From Tetrahymena thermophila SB210 (lineage: Eukaryota > Ciliophora > Oligohymenophorea > Hymenostomatida > Tetrahymenidae): a DNA stretch of 64,000 bases. Below, piece after piece: positions 37,836-50,178 of the stretch. The first letter of the stretch is position 1. Each line of letters starts with the position of its first letter. The notes below the pieces were generated by a model. The model did no database searches and was not told the origin of the DNA. It saw nothing but the letters and a program-made list of their open reading frames with translations. The stretch covers positions 1 to 64,000 of the forward strand of contig NW_002476180.1 in the NCBI RefSeq assembly GCF_000189635.1. Reading direction: 5' to 3'. The position numbers and the translations under genes are program-made.

Positions 37836-38294
37836 TCATTATTGATATTATTCTTGGTGATGGCAAAAACCAGTCAAGAAATAAGAGACGTGTTCGTTGA
37901 TGCAGGCCATGCACTTATTGCTGAAGTTTGAGCCACAAGGACCTTCAGTACAGGTTATAGAATCATCAAATAAACCACAAGTAGGGAAAAATTCTCTAGT
38001 ACAAGCCAAATCTAAGTGAGCATCTGGGTGACAGAAGTTAGCTTCCTTAGGATATTCTTCACAGCTACCAACAGCGTAAAATTCAACTCCTTCTTCAACA
38101 CAAGCATTGCACTTGTTTGCATAAGTAGTCTTAATAGAACTGTACTTAGAGCTTCCTTTTTCAGCTATCTTAACACCACAGACAGGCATATATTCTCTAG
38201 TGCAGAATTTAGCTGTCTTCATTTCAGCAGTGCATTTGAAGTTAGCAGCAGCGCAAAGTCCTAAAATAGTAAGAGCAATTAAGATTTTATTCAT
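37836..38294 (-). CDS. Secreted double-Kazal protein 3
   Basis: Single exon, 152 aa. The frame runs through two TAA codons (Gln) to TGA 37838-37836, giving the tail HHQEQYQQ. Signal peptide MNKILIALTILGLCAAA, identical in members 3-5. Domain 1: CTREYMPVCG ... YANKCNAC. Domain 2: CTREFFPTCG, extra pair TCTEGPCG, NKCMAC. P1 is Arg in both. Almost identical to member 4, so it is part of the homogenised core of the array. Predicted trypsin-like protease inhibitor. Confidence 0.9.
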
Positions 38295-40065
38295 TTTTGT
38301 ATATTTTTTGAAATTATTTATTTGTTGATTTGTTTTTTTGTTAATTAATTATTATTTTAGACTAAATAACTTTTGGAAGATTTAAATTGATTTCATTCAT
38401 GTATTTTGTTTGTTTAATTAGTTCTAGTAATTTGTGATGCCAATTAAATCTAATCTCAGGTTAAAAGTTTGACTTGTTTCTGGGTTGGTTCATATGAATG
38501 AAATATACTAATCCACTTAAGTAAAAATAAGCAAGCAAATTTTAATATTTTTTTTGAAAAGAAAGCAAATTAACTTAAAATATTATTTTCTCTTTAATTT
38601 AACCTAAAAATTTAATATATTACACATTTTATGTTAATGATATTCAAATTTTAAAAAAAATTTTACATATATAAAGAAAATATGATTGATAAAATAGTTA
38701 TTGTATTTTAAATTACTATGCTTAGTTGTTGACGAAATAGTTTATTTTATCACGTTATTAGATAATAAATAATAAAATTAGCATAGGCCTGAAATATCTG
38801 CTCGAATGACTGTAATTGACTTTTAATTATTAATTATTTATAATACGTAATCTAAGCAAAGACTAAATGACATAATATAAATAAAGAGTTTATTTTTTAA
38901 CTATTTGTTAAATTTGGATGGAACAATTGTTATCTATAATTGTATGAAAAACAAGTTTTTTTGCCAAGATAAGTCTTTCTTTCACTCCTCAAATTTAAAA
39001 CAATATCTAAAATTTTTAAAAAAATAAGATACTTACTTACTTGTGAAAAATATTATTATGTATCTATCTATCTTTCAAAACAATTTTAAGCTTTAAATTA
39101 TAAAAAAATGTTAAATCAATTAAATTTTTGAATTATAATTTTATATCAGATGACAAAATAAAAATAATTATTATTACGTAGTAATTTAATAAAAAATGAT
39201 TTGATAAAAAAATTATTAGCAGCTAAAAAATATCTTGAATATTTTGATTAATTTTTTTTAGTTCTACAAAATTTTAAGCGTCTTTGTATAATTATTGAGG
39301 TTAATTTTATTAATTTAAACTTAGTTTTCTGCATTACAATTTTTTAAGTATAATTAAAATATTTTATCCTTAAATCTTAATTATAAAAGAATTGAATAAT
39401 ATATTTAATCAGTGTCATTTAGATACTAATATTATGTCAGTATTATAAAAAAATTATCAAAAAGCAATCATACATATTGAATATATAGTTTATTTTTGTA
39501 TTAAATCAACTAATCAATTGTTCTAATCAATTTAGGTTCTATTAATTAGTAGACCTCTTTAATAAAAAATTTACGTAAATTAAAATGATCATATATACTT
39601 AAAATTTATAGGTTATAGTATAATTAATTATTACATTAATTTATGATAAAACTATATTCAGTCTTATTTAATTATATATCAAATTAAAAAATTAAAGATA
39701 TTTTATTTTAAATTAGTTCCTTTATCAAGATTGGATATTATTTTACTAAAGTAATATTTTGAGTGCACGAGTGTATGGCTTTGGGTCTTAAAAATATTAA
39801 TATCCTCTACTAAATAGAAAATGAAATGTATATATTTATTAAAATATCATATACTAATTTTTTATTATTTAATTACTCACAAATAAAGTCTATTAAATTG
39901 TTTCTTTCTCAAATACTTGCATTATAAAATCTTTCTTAAATAAATGACAAAAAAAACAATTTTTATTTGAATATTATTTAAAAAGCTAAAAATTATGAAT
40001 TTTTATTGCTAACAATTAAATATATAGATAAAATACGATAAAATACTTAAATATATTTATTTATA
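38295..40065. other. Intergenic within the Kazal array
   Basis: A 1.8-kb AT-rich spacer. Just upstream of gene 3 the TTAATTAATTATT element (38341-38355) and GTTCTAGTAATTTG (38421) match the upstream regions of members 4 and 6. No gene seen. A GC-richer patch at 39760-39790 (GTGCACGAGTGTATGGC) has no assignable function. Confidence 0.5.
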
Positions 40066-40524
40066 TCATTATTAGTATTATTCTTAGTGATTGCAATAAC
40101 CAGTCAAAAAGTAAGAAACGTGCTCATTGATACAGGCCATGCATTTATTGCTAAAGTTTGAACCACAAGGACCTTTAGTACAGGTAATTGAATCATCAAA
40201 TAAACCACAAGTAGGGAAGAATTCTCTGGTACAAGCTAAATCCAAATGAGCTTCAGGGTGGCAAAAAGTAGCATTTTTAGGATATTCTTCACAGCTGCCT
40301 ACAGCATAAAATTCAACTCCTTCTTCAACACAAGCAGTGCACTTGTTAGCATAAGTATTCTTGATAGAGCTGTACTTAGAGCTTCCCTTTTCAGTCATCT
40401 TAATACCGCAAACAGGCATATATTCTCTAGTGCAGAATTTGGCAGTCTTCATTTCAGCTGTGCATTTGAAGTTAGCAGCAGCACAAAGTCCTAATATAGT
40501 AAGGGCGATCAAGATTTTGTTCAT
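40066..40524 (-). CDS. Secreted double-Kazal protein 4
   Basis: Single exon, 152 aa, reading through three TAA codons (Gln) in the tail to TGA 40068-40066. Same signal peptide as member 3. CTREYMPVCG / NKCTAC in domain 1, CTREFFPTCG / NKCMAC in domain 2, P1 Arg in both. It differs from member 3 at a small number of residues (GIKMTEK for GVKIAEK; NATFCHPEAH for EANFCHPDAH). The 3' flank GATAAAATACGATAAAATACT is also shared, so the duplication included the flanks. Confidence 0.9.
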
Positions 40525-42274
40525 TTTTTAATAGTTATTCTTTGTTTTTATTTTTTTTTTGTTGTTGTTTTTTATTAATTAATTATTTGAGTTTATTAAT
40601 TCATTTTTTAGAGTTTTTAATTTGATATTAAGAATATTCTTTGAGTTATATAATTCTTAGTTCTACAAATTGTAAACATAATTTCATATAATCTGAGGTT
40701 GAGATTTATTTAGTTTAGTATGTTGAAAAAGAAAAATATGTATTCATTTAATAAATTTAGTCAATCAATTTTTACCATTATTTTTTTAAATGAGTAAGCT
40801 AAATAAATAAATAATATAAAAATATCAAGAAATTGCAACAATTTACTTTTTGATTTTTAATGATTAGTATTTTGTTTTTAATTTATTCTTCATTAATAAA
40901 TACATGTTCTTTCAAGCAAACAAACTAATTCTGTCATATTAAATTTAACAAATAGTTAATCTTTATATCAATTTAAATATTGATAATAAATTTCAAAATA
41001 TCACATAAAAGACTTTAAAGAATGAATTTTTTTTAAATAAAAATATTTTTAGGAATATTTTCTTACCTTATAATTGAATCAAACAAAAATATAAAAAAAA
41101 GATGTACTAAAATAAATGAAATACTTACAAATTTTAGGTATTTAAGATGAATTTTTGTATGAATACAATTAATGTAGCTTATTTAGTCATATTATCTAGC
41201 AATATAAAATAAAAGTCATATTTATTTGTAATATGACTAATTATTAGCTTCTTTAATTTAATGCATTAATTAATACGTAATGTAAACACACTTAATGACT
41301 TATTTGAATAGAGATTATTATATAATTTTGTTAAATTTTGATAGAACAATTATTAATTTCAATTAAAAGAACAAGATGTAAGAGTAGGTTGCTCATTTAT
41401 TGAATTTTAGTTTATTTAAAATAGGTATTTAAAATATTTAAAATTTTTAAATAATATGAGAAGTATAAACATCTAAATTATGAAGTATAAAATTATTCAT
41501 AGGAAATTACTAATGTAATTCTAGCAATTTTAAAAAAATTTTTAAGTTAGATTTAATTAGGTAGAATAAAATTGCTAGTAGTACAATTTTATTTAAATAA
41601 AATTGGTAAAAAGATAATAGAATGATAAGTATTACTAAAAATTAATCAATTTATACCTGAAAAATTAGTTAATATCTAACAGTGGTTCTATTAAATATAA
41701 AGCGTAATTGAATATTTATTGAGGTTAATTATTTTTAGTCTGTAAGTTAAATAAATATCACCAATATTAACAATTTACTATGGTTAAGTTAAAGTTTGTT
41801 TTCATTAATTGCCTATATTATTGAAATAATACTGAGGGAATACTAAAATTTTAAAGTTTTGATTTTATTAAATGGTAAAAAATAGAAGAAATTATAATAA
41901 GATTTATAAGCAATACCAAACTTTTTGATGTTTATTTTTTAATTCACATAAAGATAAAAGGGAGGTTGGAAGCATGATATTTAATTAATTTATTTATTTT
42001 TATTTAAACAGAAAATGTCCACAATTTTTTTTTTAACAAGGATTTTATTATTTTTTAAACTAATTTACTTCATACTTAATAAATGGAAATATATTTAAAT
42101 ATTTATTTTATATAAATTGTTTTTAAAATAGCTAGTGATTGTTTGTTTGTTAAAGGCATATTTTTTGAATAATGGAATAAAATAAATTTGAATATTTTAA
42201 AGATTATCAAAAATAAATATCAAATAACATAAAATACTTATATTTAATATTAATTAAATTTATTATTATTGATA
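40525..42274. other. Intergenic within the Kazal array
   Basis: AT-rich spacer of about 1.75 kb. The shared upstream element TTTATTAATTAATTATTTGA is at 40571-40590 and TTAGTTCTACAAATTG at 40658. No gene. Confidence 0.55.
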
Positions 42275-42721
42275 TCATTTTTAGTTTTTGCAATAGCCAG
42301 CCATGAAATAAGAAACATGTTCGTTAGTGCAGGCCATACATTTGTTGCTAAAGTTAGAGCCACAAAGACCTTTATCACAAGTGATAGAATTATCGTATAA
42401 ACCGCAAGTAGGGAAAAGTTCTCTGGTACAAGCTAAATTTAAATGAGCTTCTGGGTGGCAAAAAGTGGCATTTTTGGGATATTCATCGCAACTTCCTACA
42501 GCATAGAACTCGACTCCTTCAGTAGCACAAGCAGAGCATTTGTTTCCATAAGTAGCCTTAATAGAGCTGTACTTAGAACTTCCTTTTTCAGCCATCTTAA
42601 CACCACAAACAGGCATATATTCCATAGTACAAGCTTTGGCAGTCTTCATTTCAGCAGTGCATTTGAAGTTTGCAGCAGCACAAAGTCCTAAAATAGTGAG
42701 GGCAATTAAAATTTTATTCAT
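42275..42721 (-). CDS. Secreted double-Kazal protein 5
   Basis: Single exon, 148 aa, TGA 42277-42275. Signal peptide as members 3 and 4. Domain 1: CTMEYMPVCG ... YGNKCSAC, P1 Met, unlike members 3, 4 and 6. Domain 2: CTRELFPTCG, extra pair TCDKGLCG, NKCMAC, P1 Arg. Tail shortened to AGYCKNQK. The body belongs to the homogenised core but the domain-1 reactive loop resembles members 2 and 7, which hints at gene conversion or repeated selection at P1. Confidence 0.9.
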
Positions 42722-44246
42722 TTTTAAATTTTTTTTTATTTTTTATATTTGATTTTTTTTTATTAATTAATTATTTGATTACATCAATTAATTTTTCGAT
42801 TATTTAAATTAATTTTAAGGATTTTGGTTCTGATAAATTGCAATCTTAATCAAATGTAAACTGAGGTTGAAAAGATATCTTTTGATTAATTGTATTAAAA
42901 AGAAAAATGTTCCTTTATTCTATTAAATCAATAAAATATCAAACAAAAAAAAAATATGGTTTAAAATAAATGTTGACTAAAAAAAATGAATTAACTATTT
43001 AATTAATAAGTAAAATAAATATTTTTTACTAGATAAGTTAATTTTTATTATTTTATTTTTAATGAATAATTTGAAATATATAAGGGTCTATTATTTATTT
43101 AATTAGTTTTCTTTTTAAAGCTTATTTGTTCAAAAAATTGTTAGTATAAAATCTTATGATATAAAAAATAATACTAAAAATAAAATATTTTTTAAGTTTA
43201 GAGGAAGATGGTATCAAAAATTGATAATATAAAATGAAAAAAATAAGTCAGATTTGTTTACTTAAAATAAAAATCTTTTTACTTTTGGTAATTTAAATTT
43301 AGCTTTTGTTATTGTTGATGAAATACTATTTTTATCACAATACGTAGTAATAAAAAATAAAATTCGCATTAGACTGTAGTATAATTAAGCATGAGTTGAA
43401 TAAATTGTAAAGAAAAAATGATGGTTTACATTTTAAAAAATATAAATAAGGATAAAAAAAACATATGTATTATTTGTTTGTAATGTTTTAATTTACTTAA
43501 AAAATGCCAATGTAAGATTTAAATTGATCTTAATAAGATTTCTTTAGGTACGATAAAATTGTTAGTTGTGTGATTTTTATCAAAATTTATAATAATAATA
43601 AATAAATTTGGTTTGATATTATTTTTGTTCTATTAAATCTAAAGCGTCATTAAAAATATATTAAGGCTTATTCTGTTAATAACGTTTGTATCAAATAATA
43701 CCTGATATTATTATAAATTATGTGCTTTTTAACAAAATTATTTCTTTTTTATAAAATTTAGACAGAAATAATTAACTTTGACTGTATTATAAAAATTCAA
43801 AAATTTCCCATTTAAGATGTAATTTAAAAAATTTATTTTTCAAAGAGGAGAAAATGTAAAAAATTTATTTTTCTTTTTCTAGTTTTTATCCAATTTAACA
43901 AATTCTTTGAATTTGTTTGAAAATCCTTTCAAATTTACATATTATTTTATACAATTTCAATCTTCTTATATTGAAAATTTAAAATTTACCAAGGCATAAC
44001 TTCAATTACAAAGCTAAACCCAAATATTTTTCTTTCAGAATATAAACTCTATTTTTCAAAAAATAAACTTACATTTATTTTGAATAACTTTACAATTTTC
44101 ATGTGGTAATTAAGAAAAATAATAAAAATTTGATCTTATTTAATATTTTTTATGATTTTCAAACATTTTTACTTATACTATTTATATATTTATATTTAAA
44201 ATACTATTATTTTTGAATAATTTTAAATTTGATATAATCATAAATC
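42722..44246. other. Intergenic within the Kazal array
   Basis: AT-rich spacer. The shared upstream element TATTAATTAATTATTTGATT is at 42761-42780. No gene. Confidence 0.55.
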
Positions 44247-44699
44247 TCAGTATTTATATTTGTGGTCGCAATATCCAGCAAGGAAATAAGAGACCTATTT
44301 ATTAACACAAGCCATGCATTTATTATTGAAATTAGAACCGCATGGACCTTTAGCACATATAATAGAGCTATCAAACAAACCACAAGTTGGGAACAATTCT
44401 CTAGTGCATATCTTGCTCAAATGAGCTTCAGGATGGCAAAAAGTAGCATTCTTAGGGTATTCTTCACAACTTCCCTCAGCATAGAATTCAACTCCTTCTT
44501 CAGCACAAGCAGTGCACTTATTTCCATAAGTGGTTTTGATAGAGCTATACTTAGAGCTTCCTTATTCGGCCATCTTTATACCACAAACTGGCATATATTC
44601 TCTGGTGCAGAATTTATTAGCCTTCATTTCAGTAGTACATTTGAAATTTGCAGCAGCACAGAGTCCTAAAATAGTGAGAGCGATAAAAAATTTGTTCAT
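44247..44699 (-). CDS. Secreted double-Kazal protein 6
   Basis: Single exon, 150 aa, ATG 44699-44697, TGA 44249-44247. An in-frame TAA at 44565-44563 reads Gln (MAEQGSS, where member 5 has MAEKGSS), so a standard-code search would call this copy broken although it is intact. Signal peptide MNKFFIALTILGLCAAA. Domain 1: CTREYMPVCG, NKCTAC, P1 Arg. Domain 2: CTRELFPTCG, extra pair ICAKGPCG, NKCMAC, P1 Arg. Tail HKYKY. Confidence 0.9.
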
Positions 44700-45681
44700 T
44701 AGATAAATCTAGTAATATTTTTTGGATTTATTTTATAATACTTTTTAATTAATTATTTGCTTGAATTAATTAAATTTGTTGGTATTTTAAATTAATGTAA
44801 GGATGAATTTTAATTTGCACATAATTTAGTTCTATTAATTACCTAACCTCTTATGACACTAATTAAGGCAAAAAAATAAATTAATAAGTAATAGGAATAG
44901 ATAGATAAAAGAATGAGTATAACCTAAATTTATGATTCTAATTTAACCAGAATTACTTTTATAAATTTCAAATATATTCTTTTAATATCTATTACTTCTC
45001 ATTTTTTAATGTAGTAAGTTTGCTATAGATTGACTATCAAACAAAGTGTAGGAACTACTTGCTTAATCTTACACGTGCTTTAAATTATGCAGCCTTATTT
45101 TAATTCAAAAAATATTATTCTAATTTTATTAAATCTTTTTGTAATATCTATTTATTTTTTAATTTTTGATTCTCAATTTATTGTTGTTCTATATTTTAAA
45201 CTTAAAATATTCGATTGATTTGATTTAAAAATAGTGCTTTTGATGATGTTTTAAAATAAAATGTATTTTATAGTTAATTTAAAATTTATTATTGTATGTA
45301 AAAGAGTATTTTATTATTTAAAATTATGTAATTTTTATTTATTTGCATATTTTTAAGAAAAAAAAAATAATTCAATCTTTCTAAATTTGTTATGATAACA
45401 AACAATAAATAATTGACTTTTGTTATGATTTGTGAATGATAAAGTGCATACACTTATTAAATAGTATAATTTATTTAAATTTAATTGCTTTTTATATTGA
45501 ACTTTGAGTTAATTAACTCTTTAATTGTAAATATATTTATTAGATTTTATAAATGGATTATAAAATAAATAGATCAAAAGTTTTAAAAAGTTATTTGAAA
45601 ATATTGATAAATAAATGAATCTATCACAATACTATTTATATTATTTTGTAATTTTATTATATATTTATTTTGTAATAAGCA
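44700..45681. other. Intergenic within the Kazal array
   Basis: Spacer between members 6 and 7. TTTTTAATTAATTATTTGC at 44742-44760 and TTAGTTCTATTAATT at 44826 match the upstream elements of members 3-5. No gene. Confidence 0.55.
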
Positions 45682-46122
45682 TCAAACTCTAAGATCTTCA
45701 CAGCTTCCTTTTACGAAGTGAGTTACTTCCTTGTTAATACAAGCAGTGCATTTGTTAGAGTAATTCTAACCGCAAGGAGCAGCAAAGCAATTGATGGAGG
45801 AATCAAACAAACCACAAACAGGAGAGAATTCTCTAGTACAAGCTACGTTTAAATGATCATCGGGATGACAGAATATAGCTTTCTTGTTATAGGATTCGCA
45901 TTCACCTTCTGCGTAGAATTCAACACCTTCAGAACAAGCACCACATTTGTTACCGTATGTAGCAAATGTTTAAGAATATTAGTTCTCAGGATCAATCTTA
46001 ACACCACAAACTGGCATATACTCCATTGTGCATATTTTAGATTATTTTTGTTTTTCTGTGCATTTAATATTAGCTGCAGTGCAGAAACCAATAATAGCAA
46101 CTATAACAATTAATTTATTCAT
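45682..46122 (-). CDS. Secreted double-Kazal protein 7
   Basis: Single exon, 146 aa, TGA 45684-45682. Signal peptide MNKLIVIVAIIGFCTAA. Domain 1: CTMEYMPVCG ... YGNKCGAC, P1 Met. Domain 2: CTREFSPVCG, extra pair NCFAAPCG, NYSNKCTAC, P1 Arg. Best match in the window is member 2, five genes away. The frame uses TAA and TAG as Gln at several positions. Confidence 0.88.
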
Positions 46123-47168
46123 TATTTTCTTTTCTTTTCTCAAAATTTTTTGATAATTGTATTTATTAAATTATTAAATAAATAAATATAAATAAACAAA
46201 GCAGCTTGGAACCTCGCTATTATATTAGCAGTATGTAAGATAAATTGGGACATTTATACATATAAGTATCATATAATTTCTTAAAAAAATAGAAACAATC
46301 AGTATTACAATACCTGGTTTTAGTTAATTTTGATTATATCAGAATTAGTTAAATTACTTTTTTTAGAAAATTAATAATAAAGTCTCTAATCAATTTATTG
46401 ATTAGACATATTGATCTCTTTTTATTTAAACAAAAAAAATCAAATTATATGGTTACAACCATTTCAAGCTGTTTTAAAACTCAATTTGCTTCAATTCTTA
46501 ATAATAAAATAACACATTTTGGCAAGTAATATAAATTTTCTGAAATTTTTTCTAAATGCTAACTTATTATTTTAAATCCTCTTGTTTTAAAATGAAAACC
46601 ATAGACTTTTTTTTAGATAGTAATTACTATTTTAAAAACAAGCTATATAATGGAATAAAATTAACTTTTAAACATTTTTTCTCTCTCAAAGGAATTAAAT
46701 AATTTATAAAATGTAAGTTAAATGGGGTTGATTAAAAAAATCAGTTTATCATAGAAAAAAAAAAGTATCGATTTTTCCAAATAAAAAATGTTTTATCTAT
46801 TAAATTCAAACTAACTAAAAACCCACTATCAAAAAAAATAATATAGCAAAATCAATAAAATTTAAAACCAAAAAATTCTTAATGAATTAATTTGTTTTTA
46901 CTCAATTCCTGTTATAAATCCTTGAAGAATAAGCATTAATAAATTTTTACACTTTAAAAAAAAGTTTTCTAAACTATAAACAATAAAAAGAGTAAATTAC
47001 ATCACAAATTATAACTTTTAGAAATAACATTTATTTAAATGGAAATAGGTTTTGAGTTTATATTAAAAAGTATCAAAATATTATAGAGTCTAATTTACTA
47101 AATATACTTATATTATAAAATAAAATACTACTTATTTAAGTTTTTTTAATATGTTTTAATATTAATAA
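46123..47168. other. Intergenic within the Kazal array
   Basis: AT-rich spacer of about 1 kb. No conserved upstream element as clear as in members 2-6. No gene. Confidence 0.55.
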
Positions 47169-47636
47169 TCAATAATTTTCATTATCTTCAAAGTCATTTT
47201 ATTGACATTCGCCTTTGACATAATATCCAACAACACTGTCTTAACAAGCGAAACAAAAGTTGTCATAGGTTTTTGCACAATATTTGCTATCGCACATAAA
47301 GTTTTCATTAGAAAACATAACACCACAAACTGCCTAGTAAATTTCAATGCAACCATGATTTTTCTTTAAAGCTGGGTTACAGAATACAGCCTCTTTAGGG
47401 TATTCTTCACAATTTCCAGGAACTACGAACTAAGTTTCACTCTAAGAGCAGGCTTCACATTTGTTTGAATAATCTTTTTTAACTTGACTAAAGTTTCCAG
47501 TTTGTTATTGAATAGCACAGACAGGACTGTAAATTTCAGGGCATCCTTTAGCTTATCTTTCAAAATCTTCACATTGTAAGCCTAGAGATGCTACTAAGCT
47601 TAAGCAAAACAAGAAAGTCAAAAGTAATTTGTACAT
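47169..47636 (-). CDS. Secreted double-Kazal-like protein 8, divergent
   Basis: Single exon, 155 aa, TGA 47171-47169. Signal peptide MYKLLLTFLFCLSLVAS. Cysteines keep the array pattern (CPEIYSPVCA, NKCEAC, CIEIYQAVCG, extra C pair, FCFAC), but the residue at P1 is Glu in both domains, where the others have Arg, Lys or Met. Acidic tail FEDNENY. It is the outermost and most divergent member with member 1. If it inhibits anything, the target must differ from a trypsin-like protease (for example a Glu-specific enzyme). It may also have lost inhibition. Confidence 0.85.
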
Positions 47637-49415
47637 AATTCTTGGTAAGTTTAAATTAAGATTTTTGTTTAGTTTTTATTAATTATAAATTATATGTTTT
47701 GATAATTGTTTCTTTCTTTTTTAAAAAGAATCATCAACCGACAACAAAAAAATTCTAGCTAATTACTCAAAAAATTGTAATAAACTCAATTATTTATCCA
47801 TATATGAGATATTCAATTAATTTAGATTCAGGAAATCCTTAATTTTGAAATTCTGTGTTAGCTATTATTTAGCAATTATGAAATGCTTTTGAAAATAAAT
47901 ACATAGTCTACTAAAATTTAGCTGTTTTCTTCATAAAAATTGCACTTTTCTAATCTTAATAATAAATTTTTAAACCTACTAAAATCAGAATTAATCAAAT
48001 AAATCACTACCAAGTCAAAAAATATTGATAAAAAGTGTCTGTAACATAAATATAGAGTTTATAGCCATAAGATATTAAATATTTTACTATAAAAAACATA
48101 AAAATAGTAATATTTATTAAGTATTAGATAAGCTTTGCTCTACTTAACATCATTTGCTTTTTAAATAAAGTCAATATATTGTTTTTTTTCCATTTAAACA
48201 AACCTATTATTAGAATTGTATATTATTTCTTCAAAATTTATAATAAAATTCAACTCGATATAGATTTTTGCTAAACTTAATATGGCTTAACTTTGAGGTA
48301 AAGTGGTAAGTAAGTATTTGATAATAAATTTTAAAATATCTGTGATTTTTTATTTGGAGCTATTATGAAAAATTTATGATTTTAGATAGATAGATTGGAT
48401 AAAAGCAAATAGATCTCGACAATCTTAATAAATAGGTAATTATAAACTATATTTTGAGAAGGAAAAATTTTTAATTAAAACACATTAGATTTAATCAAAA
48501 ATTGTTTACAGTGAACAAAAATTGAATTAATTTTTTGTAATTTAATAGATTTATTTTGACAATAAAGATAAAGATTAATTGTTTTGCCTTGTAAAGCATT
48601 TATATATTTGACTTGTGTTAATAACAAATGTTTAAATGTATATGCTCAAGATTAATGGTAAATACAATTCTAAGCATCAAATTGTATTTATTATCATAGA
48701 ATAAATAATAATTCAGTTTTATTTTAACTTATCTCTCTGTGTTTTTTTAACTATATTAGTACATCTTCAATTTATTAAAATAAAACTCGATCAAATAATA
48801 AAAAGTATAAATTTATTAAAGGCATTATTTAAATCATAAAAGAAATATATATTTTTTTATATATTAAATAAATATAACAAGCCAAATAGATGTAACCTAA
48901 TTTATTTTTATCTTAATTTTTACTAAGTTATATTAATTAATAAGATAATATTATTTTAAGCATTATTTTTAGTTTTTTATCATAATACATTAACCAAAAA
49001 CTATTCGAATTTTTTATGTAAATTGTAAAAAAATTCATTATTATCTAAGGAAAATTAAGTTATTCTTATTGAAGAGTAATGCTAAAAACTATTTTCATTA
49101 CTTTGCAATGAATTACATATTATTTTTTTAATTTAATTCTATGATGGCATTATTTTTAATAAGTCATATCTCATTTTAATAACATAAAAAATATATCTTA
49201 CTATTTTCATAAATAAATATTGCATTTTACTTGATAAATAATTTCCGATTTTTTTGATATAGATTTATTTATATTTGTAGATTTGCTTAATTTTTGGTAT
49301 GTATAGATTAAATAAAAAAGTAAATTTTTTGTTTAAAAACCAAATCTAATTTAATTTACAATATATTAATTACAAGTGAATATATCAAAAAATTTCAATA
49401 TTACAAAAATAAAAA
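47637..49415. other. Intergenic, no gene seen
   Basis: AT-rich spacer between the end of the Kazal array and tRNA-Phe. Nothing supported. Confidence 0.55.
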
Positions 49416-49488
49416 TGCCTTCACTCGGGATCGAACCGAGGACCGTAAGATCTTCAGTCTTACGCTCTCCCAGCTGAGCTATAAAGGC
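49416..49488 (-). tRNA. tRNA-Phe (GAA)
   Basis: On the minus strand, a full cloverleaf: acceptor GCCTTTA/TGAAGGC with one G-U pair, D arm AGCTCAGCTGGGAGAGC, anticodon stem TAAGA/TCTTA with loop CTGAAGA (anticodon GAA), T arm with GGTTCGATCC. Discriminator A. No intron and no encoded CCA. It decodes UUC/UUU. Confidence 0.96.
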
Positions 49489-50178
49489 TTGGTAATTTAT
49501 AATTTTTAATTTGTTTATTCATAAACTGAAATATTGTTTAAGCACTATAGATAAAATATATTTTTAATAAATTCCATTTAAGATTATATTGAATAAATTT
49601 AAAATATAAATAAAATACTCACCTAATAAGTAATCAAAGTTGAATTATTTTATTATATAATTTTTTATCTTGTAGAAATTGTAATAATTAACAATATTAA
49701 ATATAAATTTAAATAATATGTATTATATCGCTTTTCTTGATATTAATAAGTAAAAAATTAAGAGAATTGATCATAAGATAACCATACTTTTTTCTTAATT
49801 ATATTTCTTTAAGTATAATTTTATAAAGTTAAAATCAATATATTTAAATTAAAGCTTTAATTAAATAGCATTCAATAAAATATATTGTTAATATAGCAAT
49901 AGTTAAATGAAAAGGTTTTTTTTTTCATTTGAAATGCTATTAAATATATTATTAGCAAAATTTATTTTTAACGAAATTTAATTTTAAGAAAACATAAAAA
50001 AATTTTGATTTTTAAATTTAAAATGAGAAAAGTTTAATTTGGCTTAATAAGATTCTTAATTAATCTCATTTAAAAAAAAATATTTATATCTATTAATAAT
50101 TGATTTTAATAGAGAAATTTAAACAAATATTTATTTATAAAGGTATATTTATTTTATAAATAGTTTAAAGTATTTTAT
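49489..50178. other. Intergenic, no gene seen
   Basis: AT-rich spacer between tRNA-Phe and the 3' end of the ABC transporter gene. Confidence 0.55.

Noticed and set aside
38016-38264. Plus-strand frame opposite Kazal gene 3 (also opposite genes 4, 5 and 6)
   Set aside because: It is the antisense of a well-supported cysteine-rich gene and is conserved only because the sense strand is conserved. It has no recognisable protein pattern of its own.
39760-39795. GC-richer patch in the Kazal spacer as a possible ncRNA
   Set aside because: Too short, with no fold or promoter motif I could recognise. Left as spacer.
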